A stretch of DNA of 64,000 bases from Mucilaginibacter jinjuensis (lineage in GTDB: Bacteria; Bacteroidota; Bacteroidia; Sphingobacteriales; Sphingobacteriaceae). Made by a program: the position numbers and the translations under genes. The first letter of the stretch is position 1. Each line of letters starts with the position of its first letter. Location of the stretch: contig NZ_CP117167.1 of assembly GCF_028596025.1 (NCBI RefSeq), positions 4,774,001 through 4,838,000 on the forward strand. Direction: 5' to 3'. Below are positions 17,652 through 26,197 of this stretch, piece after piece. The notes beneath the pieces are model-generated. The model did no database searches. It was not told the DNA's origin and worked only from the letters and a program-made list of their open reading frames with translations.

Positions 17652-20279
17652 ATGACAAACCAAACGGTTAAAGTTCTTTTCTTTTTCGCTGTACTTGTTT
17701 TAATAAAAGCTGCTGCGTTCTCACAATCACGCACGCAAATTAATCTGGATAAAGGCTGGAAATTCAATAAGGATAGCACGCATCTACAAAACATCAACCT
17801 GCCCCACACCTGGAACAAGGATGATGTGATGGACGATACGCCCGGCTATTATCGCGGAGCATGTTGGTATAGAAAGACTTTAACATTGAATGATAGCTAT
17901 AAAGGCAAAAGCCTGTTCCTTTATTTTAACGGTGCGAATCAAGAAACCGAAGTCTACATTAATGGTCATAAAGCCGGTAGCCACAAAGGTGGCTATACCC
18001 GTTTCTGTGTAGAGGCCGATCAATACTTAAAAATCGGTGCAAATCAGACTAATGAAATTGCTGTAAAGGTTGATAACAGCTTTAACGAAAATATCCCTCC
18101 CTTAAGTGCCGACTTTACTTTTTACGGTGGTATTTATCGCAATGTGTACCTGGTGGCTACCAATAAAAGTCATTTCAGTTTAAGCCACGCTGCTAATGGT
18201 GTTTTTATTACTACGCCGGAAGTTTCTGCATCAAAAGCTTCTGTAAAAATTACCGGTCAAATTGAAGGATCAACAGCCCATCTATCATTAATAACCACCA
18301 TATCTGATGGCGCTAAGACAGTAGCCAAAGTAAAAAGCAATTTAACATCGTCTGATTTCACTCAAAATATTCCGGCTATTGCTAAGCCGCATTTATGGTC
18401 GCCTGAAGATCCGCATTTATACCTGGTGCGCACACAATTGGTTGATGCCAAAACAGGGGCGGTTTTAGATGAAATCACCAATCCGTTAGGTTTCCGCTGG
18501 TTTAAATTTGATGGCGAGAAAGGTTTCTTCCTGAACGGTAAGCCATTGAAATTAGTGGGCACCAGCAGGCACCAGGATATTGAAGGTTTTGGTAATGCTA
18601 TCCCTTCGAATTATAATGAGCGCGATGTCGAACTAATTAAACAAATGGGCGGCAATTTTATCCGTGTGTCGCACTATCCGCAAGACCCAAAAATCCTAGA
18701 AACATGTGATAAGCTGGGGATACTCGCTTCGGTAGAAATTCCGGTTATAAATGCCATAACAGAAAACGAAGCCTTTACCGAAACCTGCAAAAACATGCAG
18801 GTGGAGATGATCCGTCAGAACTTCAATCACCCAAGTGTAGTTATCTGGGCTTATATGAATGAGGTGCTGTTGAGGCCTAAGTTTGGTGATGATAAAGCCC
18901 GCCAGCAGGTATACTTCGCCAACATTAAAAAGCTGGCACAAACACTGGATAGCTTAACCCACAAAGAAGATCCATCGCGCTATACCATGATTGCCTGCCA
19001 CGGCGATTATAACAAATACCGCTCGGTTGGCCTGGTGCAAATTCCGCAGATCATCGGATGGAATTTATATAGCGGCTGGTATGGGGGACAGACTTCAGAT
19101 TTTGCTAAGTTCCTGGACAGTTTCCACAAAGACTTTCCTGCCTTACCTGTTATCATTTCAGAATTTGGTGCAGATGCCGATCCGCGAATCCACGCTACCC
19201 AGCCTATTAAATTTGATAAAAGCGTAGAATATGCTGTCGACTTTCATAAAGTATATTTGAAAGCGATTGAAGAACGCCCATTTGTAGCAGGTGCTGCCGT
19301 ATGGAACCTCGCCGATTTCAACTCCGAAACCCGTGATGAAACCATGCCCCACATCAACAATAAAGGTTTGCTGACCTGGGATAGAAAGCCTAAAGACACC
19401 TACTACTACTATCAGGCTAACCTGGCTAAAAAGCCATTTGTTAAAATATCAACATGGCAAATCAGGGCCGGTGTAAGCGATAGTTTAAATCAATCTGTTT
19501 GTACGCAGGCTGTAACGGTTTTTAGTAATACGTCGAAAGTCAATCTAAAAGTCAATGGTATCAATTTAGGCAGTAAAGATATTATTGATGGCATGACTGT
19601 GTTCAATGTGCCTTTTAAAAATAGGTTAAATAAGATAGAAGCCATTGCAGGTAACCAAACTTGCACCGATGCAGCAACCATTAATTTTAACCTCATCCCT
19701 GCTAAATTACAGGCAGACAATCAACCCGATTTACACATCAACATCCTGTTAGGAGCTAAACGTTTTTATATCGATCAAAACCAAAACATCTGGCAACCCG
19801 ATCAGAGTTATAAACCAGGCAGCTTCGGCAGTATTGGCGGTGTAGCTTATGCCATGAAGGGCAACAGTCGCCAGAGTTATGGTACCGACCGTAATATCAT
19901 CAACACCAACGACGACCCTATTTACCAAACTCAACAGGTAGGCATACAGGGCTATAGATTCGACGTGCCGGCTGGTCGTTATGAAATTACCTTACATTTC
20001 GCCGAACTTACGACAGACAAAACCAAAGAAGCATTAGCTTACAACCTGGATAACACCACCAATAAGGAAACATCACAGGAACGTATTTTTGACATATCGG
20101 CAAATGATAAGCCGTTACTGGCAACCTTTAATGCGGCAAGTAAATATGGCTCACTTACGGCCGGAACAGAGAAAACAGAGGTAACTGTTATCGGTAATAA
20201 TGGCATTAATATCAGTTTCAAACCCATTAAAGGTGAGCCGATATTAAATGCAATACAGCTGAGGAGAATTAAAGATTAA
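17652..20279 (+). CDS. GH2-family glycosidase (probable beta-glucuronidase) with C-terminal malectin domain
   Basis: 875 residues with a signal peptide (cleavage near AAFSQ). Order: jelly-roll sugar-binding domain (about 30-190; GYYRGACWYRKTL, FYGGIYRNVYLV), immunoglobulin-like domain (to about 295), TIM barrel (about 295-600), a further beta domain, and a malectin-like carbohydrate-binding domain from about 690 (INILLGAKRFYID). Glu404 in YMNEV is the predicted acid/base and Glu504 in IISEFGAD the nucleophile. A beta-glucuronidase role is inferred from the uronate context; beta-galactosidase or another GH2 specificity cannot be excluded. It is the last gene of the plus-strand operon and is convergent with the small gene at 20286-20660, with only 6 bases between stops. 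Confidence 0.88.
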   Translation: MTNQTVKVLFFFAVLVLIKAAAFSQSRTQINLDKGWKFNKDSTHLQNINLPHTWNKDDVMDDTPGYYRGACWYRKTLTLNDSYKGKSLFLYFNGANQETEVYINGHKAGSHKGGYTRFCVEADQYLKIGANQTNEIAVKVDNSFNENIPPLSADFTFYGGIYRNVYLVATNKSHFSLSHAANGVFITTPEVSASKASVKITGQIEGSTAHLSLITTISDGAKTVAKVKSNLTSSDFTQNIPAIAKPHLWSPEDPHLYLVRTQLVDAKTGAVLDEITNPLGFRWFKFDGEKGFFLNGKPLKLVGTSRHQDIEGFGNAIPSNYNERDVELIKQMGGNFIRVSHYPQDPKILETCDKLGILASVEIPVINAITENEAFTETCKNMQVEMIRQNFNHPSVVIWAYMNEVLLRPKFGDDKARQQVYFANIKKLAQTLDSLTHKEDPSRYTMIACHGDYNKYRSVGLVQIPQIIGWNLYSGWYGGQTSDFAKFLDSFHKDFPALPVIISEFGADADPRIHATQPIKFDKSVEYAVDFHKVYLKAIEERPFVAGAAVWNLADFNSETRDETMPHINNKGLLTWDRKPKDTYYYYQANLAKKPFVKISTWQIRAGVSDSLNQSVCTQAVTVFSNTSKVNLKVNGINLGSKDIIDGMTVFNVPFKNRLNKIEAIAGNQTCTDAATINFNLIPAKLQADNQPDLHINILLGAKRFYIDQNQNIWQPDQSYKPGSFGSIGGVAYAMKGNSRQSYGTDRNIINTNDDPIYQTQQVGIQGYRFDVPAGRYEITLHFAELTTDKTKEALAYNLDNTTNKETSQERIFDISANDKPLLATFNAASKYGSLTAGTEKTEVTVIGNNGINISFKPIKGEPILNAIQLRRIKD

Positions 20280-20285
20280 GAGGAA

Positions 20286-20660
20286 TCAGTTTTTCTTTGC
20301 GACTTCTTTTTCTATTTGTTTATAAAGATCGGGGTATTTATCATCATCAATAACAGCTTCCACTACACCATCACGGGCTTCATTGCCATATTTTCTGGTT
20401 GCTGTACTATCTTTTAATACATTGATAGATTTGATTGCCTGTGGATTTATATTTGACAACACGTTACCACCTTTAACTCTAACTTCTCCATTCTTTGACT
20501 TAATTACGAATAAAACCGATAATGCTTTCCCCCTGTTAACCGCACAAATACGGACAATAGCCTTTGCAGAATCTGATTTTGCCGGTGGAGATGTAACTTG
20601 TGCCAAAACTGTTGTTACACTGAAGCAGAAACTTAACAACAACAATAAATTCTTTTTCAT
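20286..20660 (-). CDS. Small secreted protein with a lone TonB plug-like segment
   Basis: 124 residues: signal peptide (cleavage near TTVLAQ), then a domain whose second half, IKSINVLKDSTATRKYGNEA followed by RDGVVE, mirrors the plug signature of SusC proteins (compare DVLKDASSTAIYGNRGANG in the susC of this window). No barrel follows; a Lys/Glu-rich helix ends the protein. Such isolated plug-like domains occur in Bacteroidota secreted proteins of unknown role. It could bind a TonB-system partner or simply share the fold. It lies convergent to the GH2 gene and upstream of tRNA-Arg, apparently as a single gene. Confidence 0.65.
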   Translation of the reverse strand: MKKNLLLLLSFCFSVTTVLAQVTSPPAKSDSAKAIVRICAVNRGKALSVLFVIKSKNGEVRVKGGNVLSNINPQAIKSINVLKDSTATRKYGNEARDGVVEAVIDDDKYPDLYKQIEKEVAKKN

Positions 20661-20792
20661 AGGCTAAGGCAATAAGTATGCTCTAATTTACATATTTCTT
20701 AATGACATATTACCCTATCAATCAAAATGTAATTTAACTGTTGCTTTAAAGGTACATTTTTCGCATATTTGCACTCGCAAAAATATTTGCAT

Positions 20793-20866
20793 GGTTCCAT
20801 AGCTCAGCTGGATAGAGCAACTGCCTTCTAAGCAGTAGGTCTCAGGTTCGAATCCTGATGGAATCA
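20793..20866 (+). tRNA. tRNA-Arg (anticodon TCT)
   Basis: 74 bases fold as a standard cloverleaf: acceptor GGTTCCA pairs with TGGAATC (one G-T), D-arm GCTC/GAGC, anticodon stem ACTGC/GCAGT with loop CTTCTAA (anticodon TCT at 20827-20829), T-arm TCAGG/CCTGA with TTCGAAT loop. The 3' CCA is not encoded. It reads AGA codons. Confidence 0.97.
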
Positions 20867-20867
20867 C

Positions 20868-20900
20868 AAAAAAGCTACTCTCAACGGGTGGCTTTTTTTA
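20868..20900 (+). terminator. Rho-independent terminator after tRNA-Arg
   Basis: AAAAAGC(T)AC pairs with GT(G)GCTTTTT around the loop TCTCAACGG, followed by a T-run. It immediately follows the tRNA. Confidence 0.8.
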
Positions 20901-21173
20901 TTGGTTAAAATAACAGATTTCCTGACCAGCGGTTAATCCCAAATTAACCCATGTCCTATCAATATTATCAGTTTTAAAAAAAGCTGTTATCACCCTATAA
21001 TAAACACTTAATTATTAGGTAATTAGCCTAATATAATTTTAGATTAGATCAACCATTTATAACCCTGGGCAAAGCATTTTGTATCCCGGTTTATTGATCT
21101 TCTACAAGATTTCTTAAATATCACCGCGTAGCCGAAAACGGGATCAAAGAGTAGGCAGCTAACCAAACCTATT

Positions 21174-21641
21174 ATGCAAAATACTAATCCACTAACCATG
21201 TATGTGCCTATTTACCAAACTGCGGAGGCACAAGCAGCAGCAACTTATGCACAAAGCCACTTTAACAACCCTGAAACTAAGAAACAGTTAGATAAAATGG
21301 CCATTGTTCATTACGCCCGCATCGCCCTTGTACCTAACACCAATGGCCAGGGTATAGCCGGGGTATTGGTAATAACTGAATTTGATGGTAACATGGACAC
21401 TTACCTACAAGCGTTTTATGAAAACTCGCCGGGTATTAAAGCTGCATTTATTGTTCTTATTGGTTTATGGGCAAACAAGCCTAAAGATTTCCCGACTGAC
21501 CCTAACAAAATCACTTTCGACATTTTCTCCAATTTTATTAATGATCGCAATGTGAGTAAACCTGCCGATTTGTATTTTGCTTACCCACAATCGGTAAAAC
21601 AAATAGTTGCCAAGTTTAAACCAGCTACTAAAGCTAAATAG
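21174..21641 (+). CDS. Unknown protein, partner of the DyP-type peroxidase gene
   Basis: 155 residues with no signal peptide and no recognised domain. A central stretch (IARIALVPNT... GVLVITEFDGNMDTYLQAFY) reads like one ferredoxin-like half, a fold also found in DyP peroxidases, so a distant dimeric alpha/beta relationship is possible but unproven. The gene precedes the DyP-type gene by 73 bases with a terminator-like hairpin between them, so they may be only partly cotranscribed. The roughly 270 bases upstream (20901-21173) hold no gene; a small inverted repeat ATTAGG/CCTAAT lies at 21014-21032. Confidence 0.7.
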   Translation: MQNTNPLTMYVPIYQTAEAQAAATYAQSHFNNPETKKQLDKMAIVHYARIALVPNTNGQGIAGVLVITEFDGNMDTYLQAFYENSPGIKAAFIVLIGLWANKPKDFPTDPNKITFDIFSNFINDRNVSKPADLYFAYPQSVKQIVAKFKPATKAK

Positions 21642-21664
21642 TTAAGGAATAATTAAGATACACC

Positions 21665-21696
21665 AGCCGGGCAAAACAACCCGGCTGCTTTTTTCA
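21665..21696 (+). terminator. Terminator or attenuator hairpin between 21641 and the DyP gene
   Basis: AGCCGGG pairs with CCCGGCT across an 8-base loop and is followed by GCTTTTTT. Because it lies 19 bases before the next start codon it may act as an intra-operon attenuator. Confidence 0.75.
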
Positions 21697-21714
21697 TCCT
21701 TTAAATTTAGTTTT

Positions 21715-23175
21715 ATGACTGCTTTAAAAAAAACTACGCCCGGGCCTAACCTGGCCGATATACAGGGGCTAATTATTCGCGGCTACACGCATCCCTGTTC
21801 TGTACACCTGTTATTTAAGTTTAGTAGTAAACCTGCCGATCTTACCAGTGTCAGGCATTTTTTCAAAGCCTTAATGCCCCACCTGCAAAACGCTGAGGAC
21901 TGGGGACCGCTAAAACCAGAGATGATGCTGAATATTGGCCTCACAGCCGGAGGCATTGCAATTGTCAGGTCAGATCTTAACGTTTATAATTCTAACTTCT
22001 CTACCACATTTAAACGCGGCCCATGGGATGTTAATAGTGCCCAGCTATCACTTGGCGATTATGGGGATGGCGATCCATCTAAATGGTGGAATAATAAATT
22101 TGCTAACGAGGATGTGCATTGCATTGTGCATGCCTACGCTATGAACCCCGGCGCACAGGATAGTATTGTTGATATGATAACCACAGCTGCAAAAAACAGC
22201 AAAGGTACGGTGACCGAATTATTACCACTAAAATCAAAAACAGGCAGGCTGGAGCAATATCCATTAATACCTTCTGATTATATTCATTTCAAGTACAGGG
22301 ATTCTATAGACGAACCCGACCTGAATGACAACCCGGCAGGTACAGACCAAGCAGATCTGAATAATTTCCTGATCGGCTACAGCACACTACCCAATCCCAT
22401 CCCCGGACCGCTCAATGGCCCCGAAGCTGTGTTTGCTAAAAATGGCTGTTATAACGCTTTCCGGGTACTGTACCAGGATGTAGTCACTTTTGATAATTTT
22501 TTAGAAGACCAGGCACAACAGATCAACCCTAAAGAAAAAGACACAACTGTCGAATGGATTGCTGCAAAAATTTGCGGCCGCTGGCGGCAAGGTTCGCCTC
22601 TTGTGCTTTCGCCTGATATGCCTGAGCATGATACCTCCAAGAGTACCGATTTTGGATATGAACAGGCCGTTAACAATGATTCGCAGGGATTACGCTGCCC
22701 TTTTGCTGCGCATACACGCGTGGCTAACCCTCGCGATGAACCTGTTGATGCTGCTGGATCAACCCTTGTGCCACGTATACTAAGGCGCGGCATGGCTTAC
22801 GGACCGCCCTTGCTTGATGATAATACCGATGCCGACCGCGGGCTTATCGGCCTGTTTTTATGCGGGGATATCAGCGGGCAGTTTGAAACGTTGTATAGTT
22901 GGATCAACACTAATAATTTTAGTGATGTGTTCAGCCCCGATTTCAATACGCAAGATCCCTTGATCGCCAACCGCAGTGCAGATCCTATCGGTAATAACAT
23001 CGACCCTACTTTTACCATCCCGATGGCTAACGGCAAAAATGTTGTACTGCCTGTACCGGGGCCAAAATCAACCGGTATTTTGCCTCAGTTTGTAGTTACG
23101 CGCGGTACAGCTTACTTTCTGCTACCCTCTATCTCATCACTTAAGGGGATAGCTGAAGGGCATATTCCTAAATAG
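21715..23175 (+). CDS. DyP-type (dye-decolorizing) heme peroxidase family protein
   Basis: 486 residues, no signal peptide. DyP features: LADIQGLIIRGY at the N-terminus, the second-domain CPFAAHTRVANPRD with the proximal heme ligand His333, and RILRRGMAYG with the conserved distal Arg (about 355-358). The usual GXXDG motif appears as KYRDS (residues 193-197), keeping catalytic Asp196 but losing both glycines. These enzymes use H2O2 to oxidise dyes or other substrates. The degenerate motif raises the question of altered activity. It sits alone after a hairpin with the unknown 21174-21641 gene upstream. The length is at the long end of the family, with several insertions. Confidence 0.85.
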   Translation: MTALKKTTPGPNLADIQGLIIRGYTHPCSVHLLFKFSSKPADLTSVRHFFKALMPHLQNAEDWGPLKPEMMLNIGLTAGGIAIVRSDLNVYNSNFSTTFKRGPWDVNSAQLSLGDYGDGDPSKWWNNKFANEDVHCIVHAYAMNPGAQDSIVDMITTAAKNSKGTVTELLPLKSKTGRLEQYPLIPSDYIHFKYRDSIDEPDLNDNPAGTDQADLNNFLIGYSTLPNPIPGPLNGPEAVFAKNGCYNAFRVLYQDVVTFDNFLEDQAQQINPKEKDTTVEWIAAKICGRWRQGSPLVLSPDMPEHDTSKSTDFGYEQAVNNDSQGLRCPFAAHTRVANPRDEPVDAAGSTLVPRILRRGMAYGPPLLDDNTDADRGLIGLFLCGDISGQFETLYSWINTNNFSDVFSPDFNTQDPLIANRSADPIGNNIDPTFTIPMANGKNVVLPVPGPKSTGILPQFVVTRGTAYFLLPSISSLKGIAEGHIPK

Positions 23176-23209
23176 CCTTCAGGTACCCGATCTGATTACT
23201 AAAATTGTT

Positions 23210-23247
23210 GATCAAGCCTTTCAACATAAATTGAGAGGCTTGATCAT
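23210..23247 (+). terminator. Terminator-like inverted repeat after the DyP gene
   Basis: TGATCAAGCCT and AGGCTTGATCA form an 11-base stem with a loop of about 14 bases and a T-rich tail. Confidence 0.65.
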
Positions 23248-23342
23248 TATTATTACTGGCTTAAAACCTTGTACTTACAATTTTGATTAGCTTTACACCA
23301 AACCAGCACCACATAATACTGTTGGTATAAAAAAACATAGCT

Positions 23343-23582
23343 ATGAACGATTGGATAGACATACAATGCCTTATTGCGGGCGAACCCAGCAATATTGTTG
23401 CCCATAAAGAATACATGCCAGATGCCGCTAAAAGCACTTACTTTTTAACCCAGGGCCGTAACCGTTTGGGCAGCATTGCCAAAAGCGCTAACGGAAAATA
23501 TGTAGCAGTAAATTCCACAGAACTTACCCAAACTGACATTGATAATATTGGCGAAAAGATTGACCAATATTTTAATTTGTAA
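23343..23582 (+). CDS. Small protein of unknown function (79 aa)
   Basis: 79 residues, acidic-basic mixed, no signal or membrane segment, no recognised domain. It is bounded by hairpins on both sides, so it is probably a single-gene transcript. The codon use matches its neighbours and the frame ends just before a strong terminator, which supports a real gene. Confidence 0.55.
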   Translation: MNDWIDIQCLIAGEPSNIVAHKEYMPDAAKSTYFLTQGRNRLGSIAKSANGKYVAVNSTELTQTDIDNIGEKIDQYFNL

Positions 23583-23593
23583 AATTTGCAACC

Positions 23594-23647
23594 AAAAATG
23601 CAATACTTTGCTACAACACAAGTAGCATAGCTATTGCATTTTTTGTT
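23594..23647 (+). terminator. Terminator after the 79-aa gene
   Basis: AAAAATGCAAT...GCTAC pairs with GTAGC...ATTGCATTTTT in a long interrupted stem, followed by T-rich sequence. Confidence 0.7.
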
Positions 23648-23676
23648 ATTATTGTTCTGCATTTAAAACACTAATT

Positions 23677-24063
23677 ATGAAACGAATAGTACCCATTATT
23701 ATAATAGTTCTGATACTAGTATTAAGCGGCATATTTTATTACCGGTATTATTTTGTTTTTGGCGATGGTGTTAAAGCCGGCACTATGAACCAATTTGTGC
23801 ACAAAGGATATATATTTAAAACCTACGAAGGCCGTTTAATACAAACAGGATTAAAAGGCACACCAGGCAGTTCAATACAATCTAACCAATTTTCATTTTC
23901 TGTTACAGATCAGAAAGTTGCAGATCAGCTCAATAAAAATGCGGGGGCATTTATGGAGCTACATTATAAAGAATACTTTCACACTTTACCATGGCGCGGC
24001 GTTAGCAACTTTGTAGTTGATAGTGTTATTTCAGTAAAACCTGCTATCCAGGTAATGCCATAA
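23677..24063 (+). CDS. Conserved Bacteroidota membrane-anchored protein of unknown function
   Basis: 128 residues: one N-terminal membrane anchor (about residues 4-24, Ile/Val/Leu rich), then a soluble domain beginning GDGVKAGTMNQFVHKGYIFKT, a stretch that recurs in Sphingobacteriales proteins of unknown role (recognised from memory, not searched). Sequences of this group are sometimes mislabelled as 6-phosphogluconate dehydrogenase; nothing here supports that. It converges on the 24121-25914 gene with a perfect 44-base palindrome between them. Confidence 0.7.
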   Translation: MKRIVPIIIIVLILVLSGIFYYRYYFVFGDGVKAGTMNQFVHKGYIFKTYEGRLIQTGLKGTPGSSIQSNQFSFSVTDQKVADQLNKNAGAFMELHYKEYFHTLPWRGVSNFVVDSVISVKPAIQVMP

Positions 24064-24070
24064 AGGAAAT

Positions 24071-24114
24071 TCATTATAAACAAGAAAAGGGTGCCCTTTT
24101 CTTGTTTATAATGA
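24071..24114. terminator. Perfect 44-nt palindrome, bidirectional terminator
   Basis: Two 21-base arms (24071-24091 and 24094-24114) are perfectly complementary with only two bases (TG) between them, rich in A and T at the outer ends with a GGG/CCC core. It lies between convergent genes and probably ends transcription in both directions. Confidence 0.75.
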
Positions 24115-24120
24115 TAAATA

Positions 24121-25914
24121 TTATTTCTTCTTTTTCTTATTCATAAAATCGTGCATGGTAATTAGTGGCTGTATAGCCGAGTAAATATGGCTTAGCGTAC
24201 CTGGCGTTAAAGACGGCGTTTCCTGGTTAGAGTGGCAGAATAAGCATGATCTGCTTGGGTTTTGAAAATAAGTTTCCATCGTAGTGTTAGCCAAAACATT
24301 GGTACCAATTGCAACACCGGCAGTAGTATCAGGCGCACCATAACTTTTTCCGTTGGGTGGCGCACCTCCACTGGTCCAGGTGGCACCTATAAACAGGTAA
24401 TTTTTGCGTATATCATTTCCAACCAAAAGTTTCTGGATCGAATTATTAACGGCAATAACCTCGCTGTTAGATGCTGCCGAACTTTTATTCTCGGGGTTGG
24501 TTACCGAATCGGCTGCGCTGCCCCACGGCATGGTCATCAAGGTATTACTTGCCGAAATTGTTGTGTCATGAATGGCAACGATAGTATCTGTGGCCACATT
24601 ATTAAAATACTGAACCTGCATGTGGCTATTATTGTAGGGGGTATCAGCAGTATTGGTATTAAACAACCAATGTGAGCCTGTATCTTGCGGTACTTGCTTT
24701 ACATTATGGTTTACATCAACGTAAGCATAAGCTGCATTTGGCGTATTATTTTTTTGCTCAAAGGTAGCCCAGATCATCTCCGGGTGTCCGGCAACACTGC
24801 CTACAATGTGCACACCTATCATAGCCATTTTAACTGTTTTATGCCCGTTTGGTACCCATTTTGTTTTGCTGGTTGTATCATAAGTTGGTATTACAGCAGT
24901 AATGGTTACGTAATTCTGCGGATCTTTAAGCGTACTGGCTTCTACCCAAGATGTTTTAAGTTCCATTGCCAATGCGTTAGAATCGGGTAGTATTTTGTGA
25001 TTAGCTCTCGCTATTTTACAGATACTATCGCGGGCACCGGCTGTGGTTGGAAACTGACTATCGCCCAACTGTTGATTATAAGCACCGGTTAAATACCAGG
25101 CATAAACATCATTAACCATACTCAGATAGTAAACCAGCGAGCCGTTCCTGTCCATCAGCACATCGCCGGTGGCTTGCCCTGCTTCAGATTCTACTACATT
25201 ACCATTGGCATCCAGCAAAACAAATTTCTTACCGACTGCAAAACGCTCCAGGATATTCATGTGGCTGTTTTTGTGACGAAGAATTGCTTTTGGATTTTTA
25301 ATAACGTTATTGGCTTTGTCCAGAAAGGTAATAACGCCTTTACTGTCTTCGGTCACATGATCAACTTCAATAGCACCGGCCGTACTTTGTACCAGCGCTT
25401 TTGCTTTGAGCGTTGGTTTCGCGTCTTCTACCTCAAACAATTTGCCCGATTTATCTTTGATAACCGGCAACCTGTCTGGTCCGTTCTTAACAATATGCCC
25501 GGTCATTGATACGGGTACATTAGCCACATGCGGTATCAATACACGATGCCCGGCTGAATCTTCGGGCGAAACATCATAAAATACCGGCGATGCCATTACA
25601 GTACCACCACCACCGTAATTAGATGGCGCAGGCGAGGTAAGCCATAAAAACATCCGCTCAGACCATTGGTAAAAATCGCAATTGTTACGATGCTGAAAGG
25701 TTACGCTGTTAGCCGGGGTTACCACACCATTTTGTGTGGCCTTGCCCGATGCAAACCAGGTATTAAAATCGGTGGAAGTGATTGGGCAAGTATCCAGCAC
25801 ATCTTGCGGTAAGCCGCCTGATACAACAGCAGCAGTTTTATTCATGAGGCAACCGCCCCACATAATACCGCCGAATGCCGCAACAACGGCAAATGCTTTA
25901 ATTGAAGATTTCAT
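24121..25914 (-). CDS. Large exported protein with a C-terminal CxxCH heme-binding motif
   Basis: 597 residues. The N-terminus is a signal segment ending in WGGC, a possible lipobox. The long middle part is not recognised; it contains repeated Val/Thr-rich beta-like segments (for example YVTITAVIPTYDTTSKTKW). Near the C-terminus is CLFCH within NPSRSCLFCHSNQETPS, the covalent heme c motif, followed by a methionine-poor Lys-rich tail (KKKKK). It may be a surface-anchored cytochrome-like protein, but with one heme and no clear axial Met its redox role is unproven. The gene is alone on its strand; the approximately 280 bases upstream are AT-rich and hold only a short palindrome GCCTTT/AAAGGC near 26032. 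Confidence 0.65.
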   Translation of the reverse strand: MKSSIKAFAVVAAFGGIMWGGCLMNKTAAVVSGGLPQDVLDTCPITSTDFNTWFASGKATQNGVVTPANSVTFQHRNNCDFYQWSERMFLWLTSPAPSNYGGGGTVMASPVFYDVSPEDSAGHRVLIPHVANVPVSMTGHIVKNGPDRLPVIKDKSGKLFEVEDAKPTLKAKALVQSTAGAIEVDHVTEDSKGVITFLDKANNVIKNPKAILRHKNSHMNILERFAVGKKFVLLDANGNVVESEAGQATGDVLMDRNGSLVYYLSMVNDVYAWYLTGAYNQQLGDSQFPTTAGARDSICKIARANHKILPDSNALAMELKTSWVEASTLKDPQNYVTITAVIPTYDTTSKTKWVPNGHKTVKMAMIGVHIVGSVAGHPEMIWATFEQKNNTPNAAYAYVDVNHNVKQVPQDTGSHWLFNTNTADTPYNNSHMQVQYFNNVATDTIVAIHDTTISASNTLMTMPWGSAADSVTNPENKSSAASNSEVIAVNNSIQKLLVGNDIRKNYLFIGATWTSGGAPPNGKSYGAPDTTAGVAIGTNVLANTTMETYFQNPSRSCLFCHSNQETPSLTPGTLSHIYSAIQPLITMHDFMNKKKKK

Positions 25915-26197
25915 TGATTTTTTAGGATTTAGGGTTTATATTGATTCGATAGGTTATCCGGAAAAAGAGCATCCGAAAAAGTTACGGACTAAATGCCCGA
26001 AGATTGGTGGAGAAGCGTCAAACGCGTTTAAGCCTTTCGAAAAAGGCATGTTACAATTGCTCATAACATCATAGATTTAGGTTTATTATTAATACGAATA
26101 TATATTAAAATAAGTTACAAATACATACTTATTTATAATACATAATAATTTGTATAACAATTATATAAATACGATCAGGCTGATTATTACATATATA

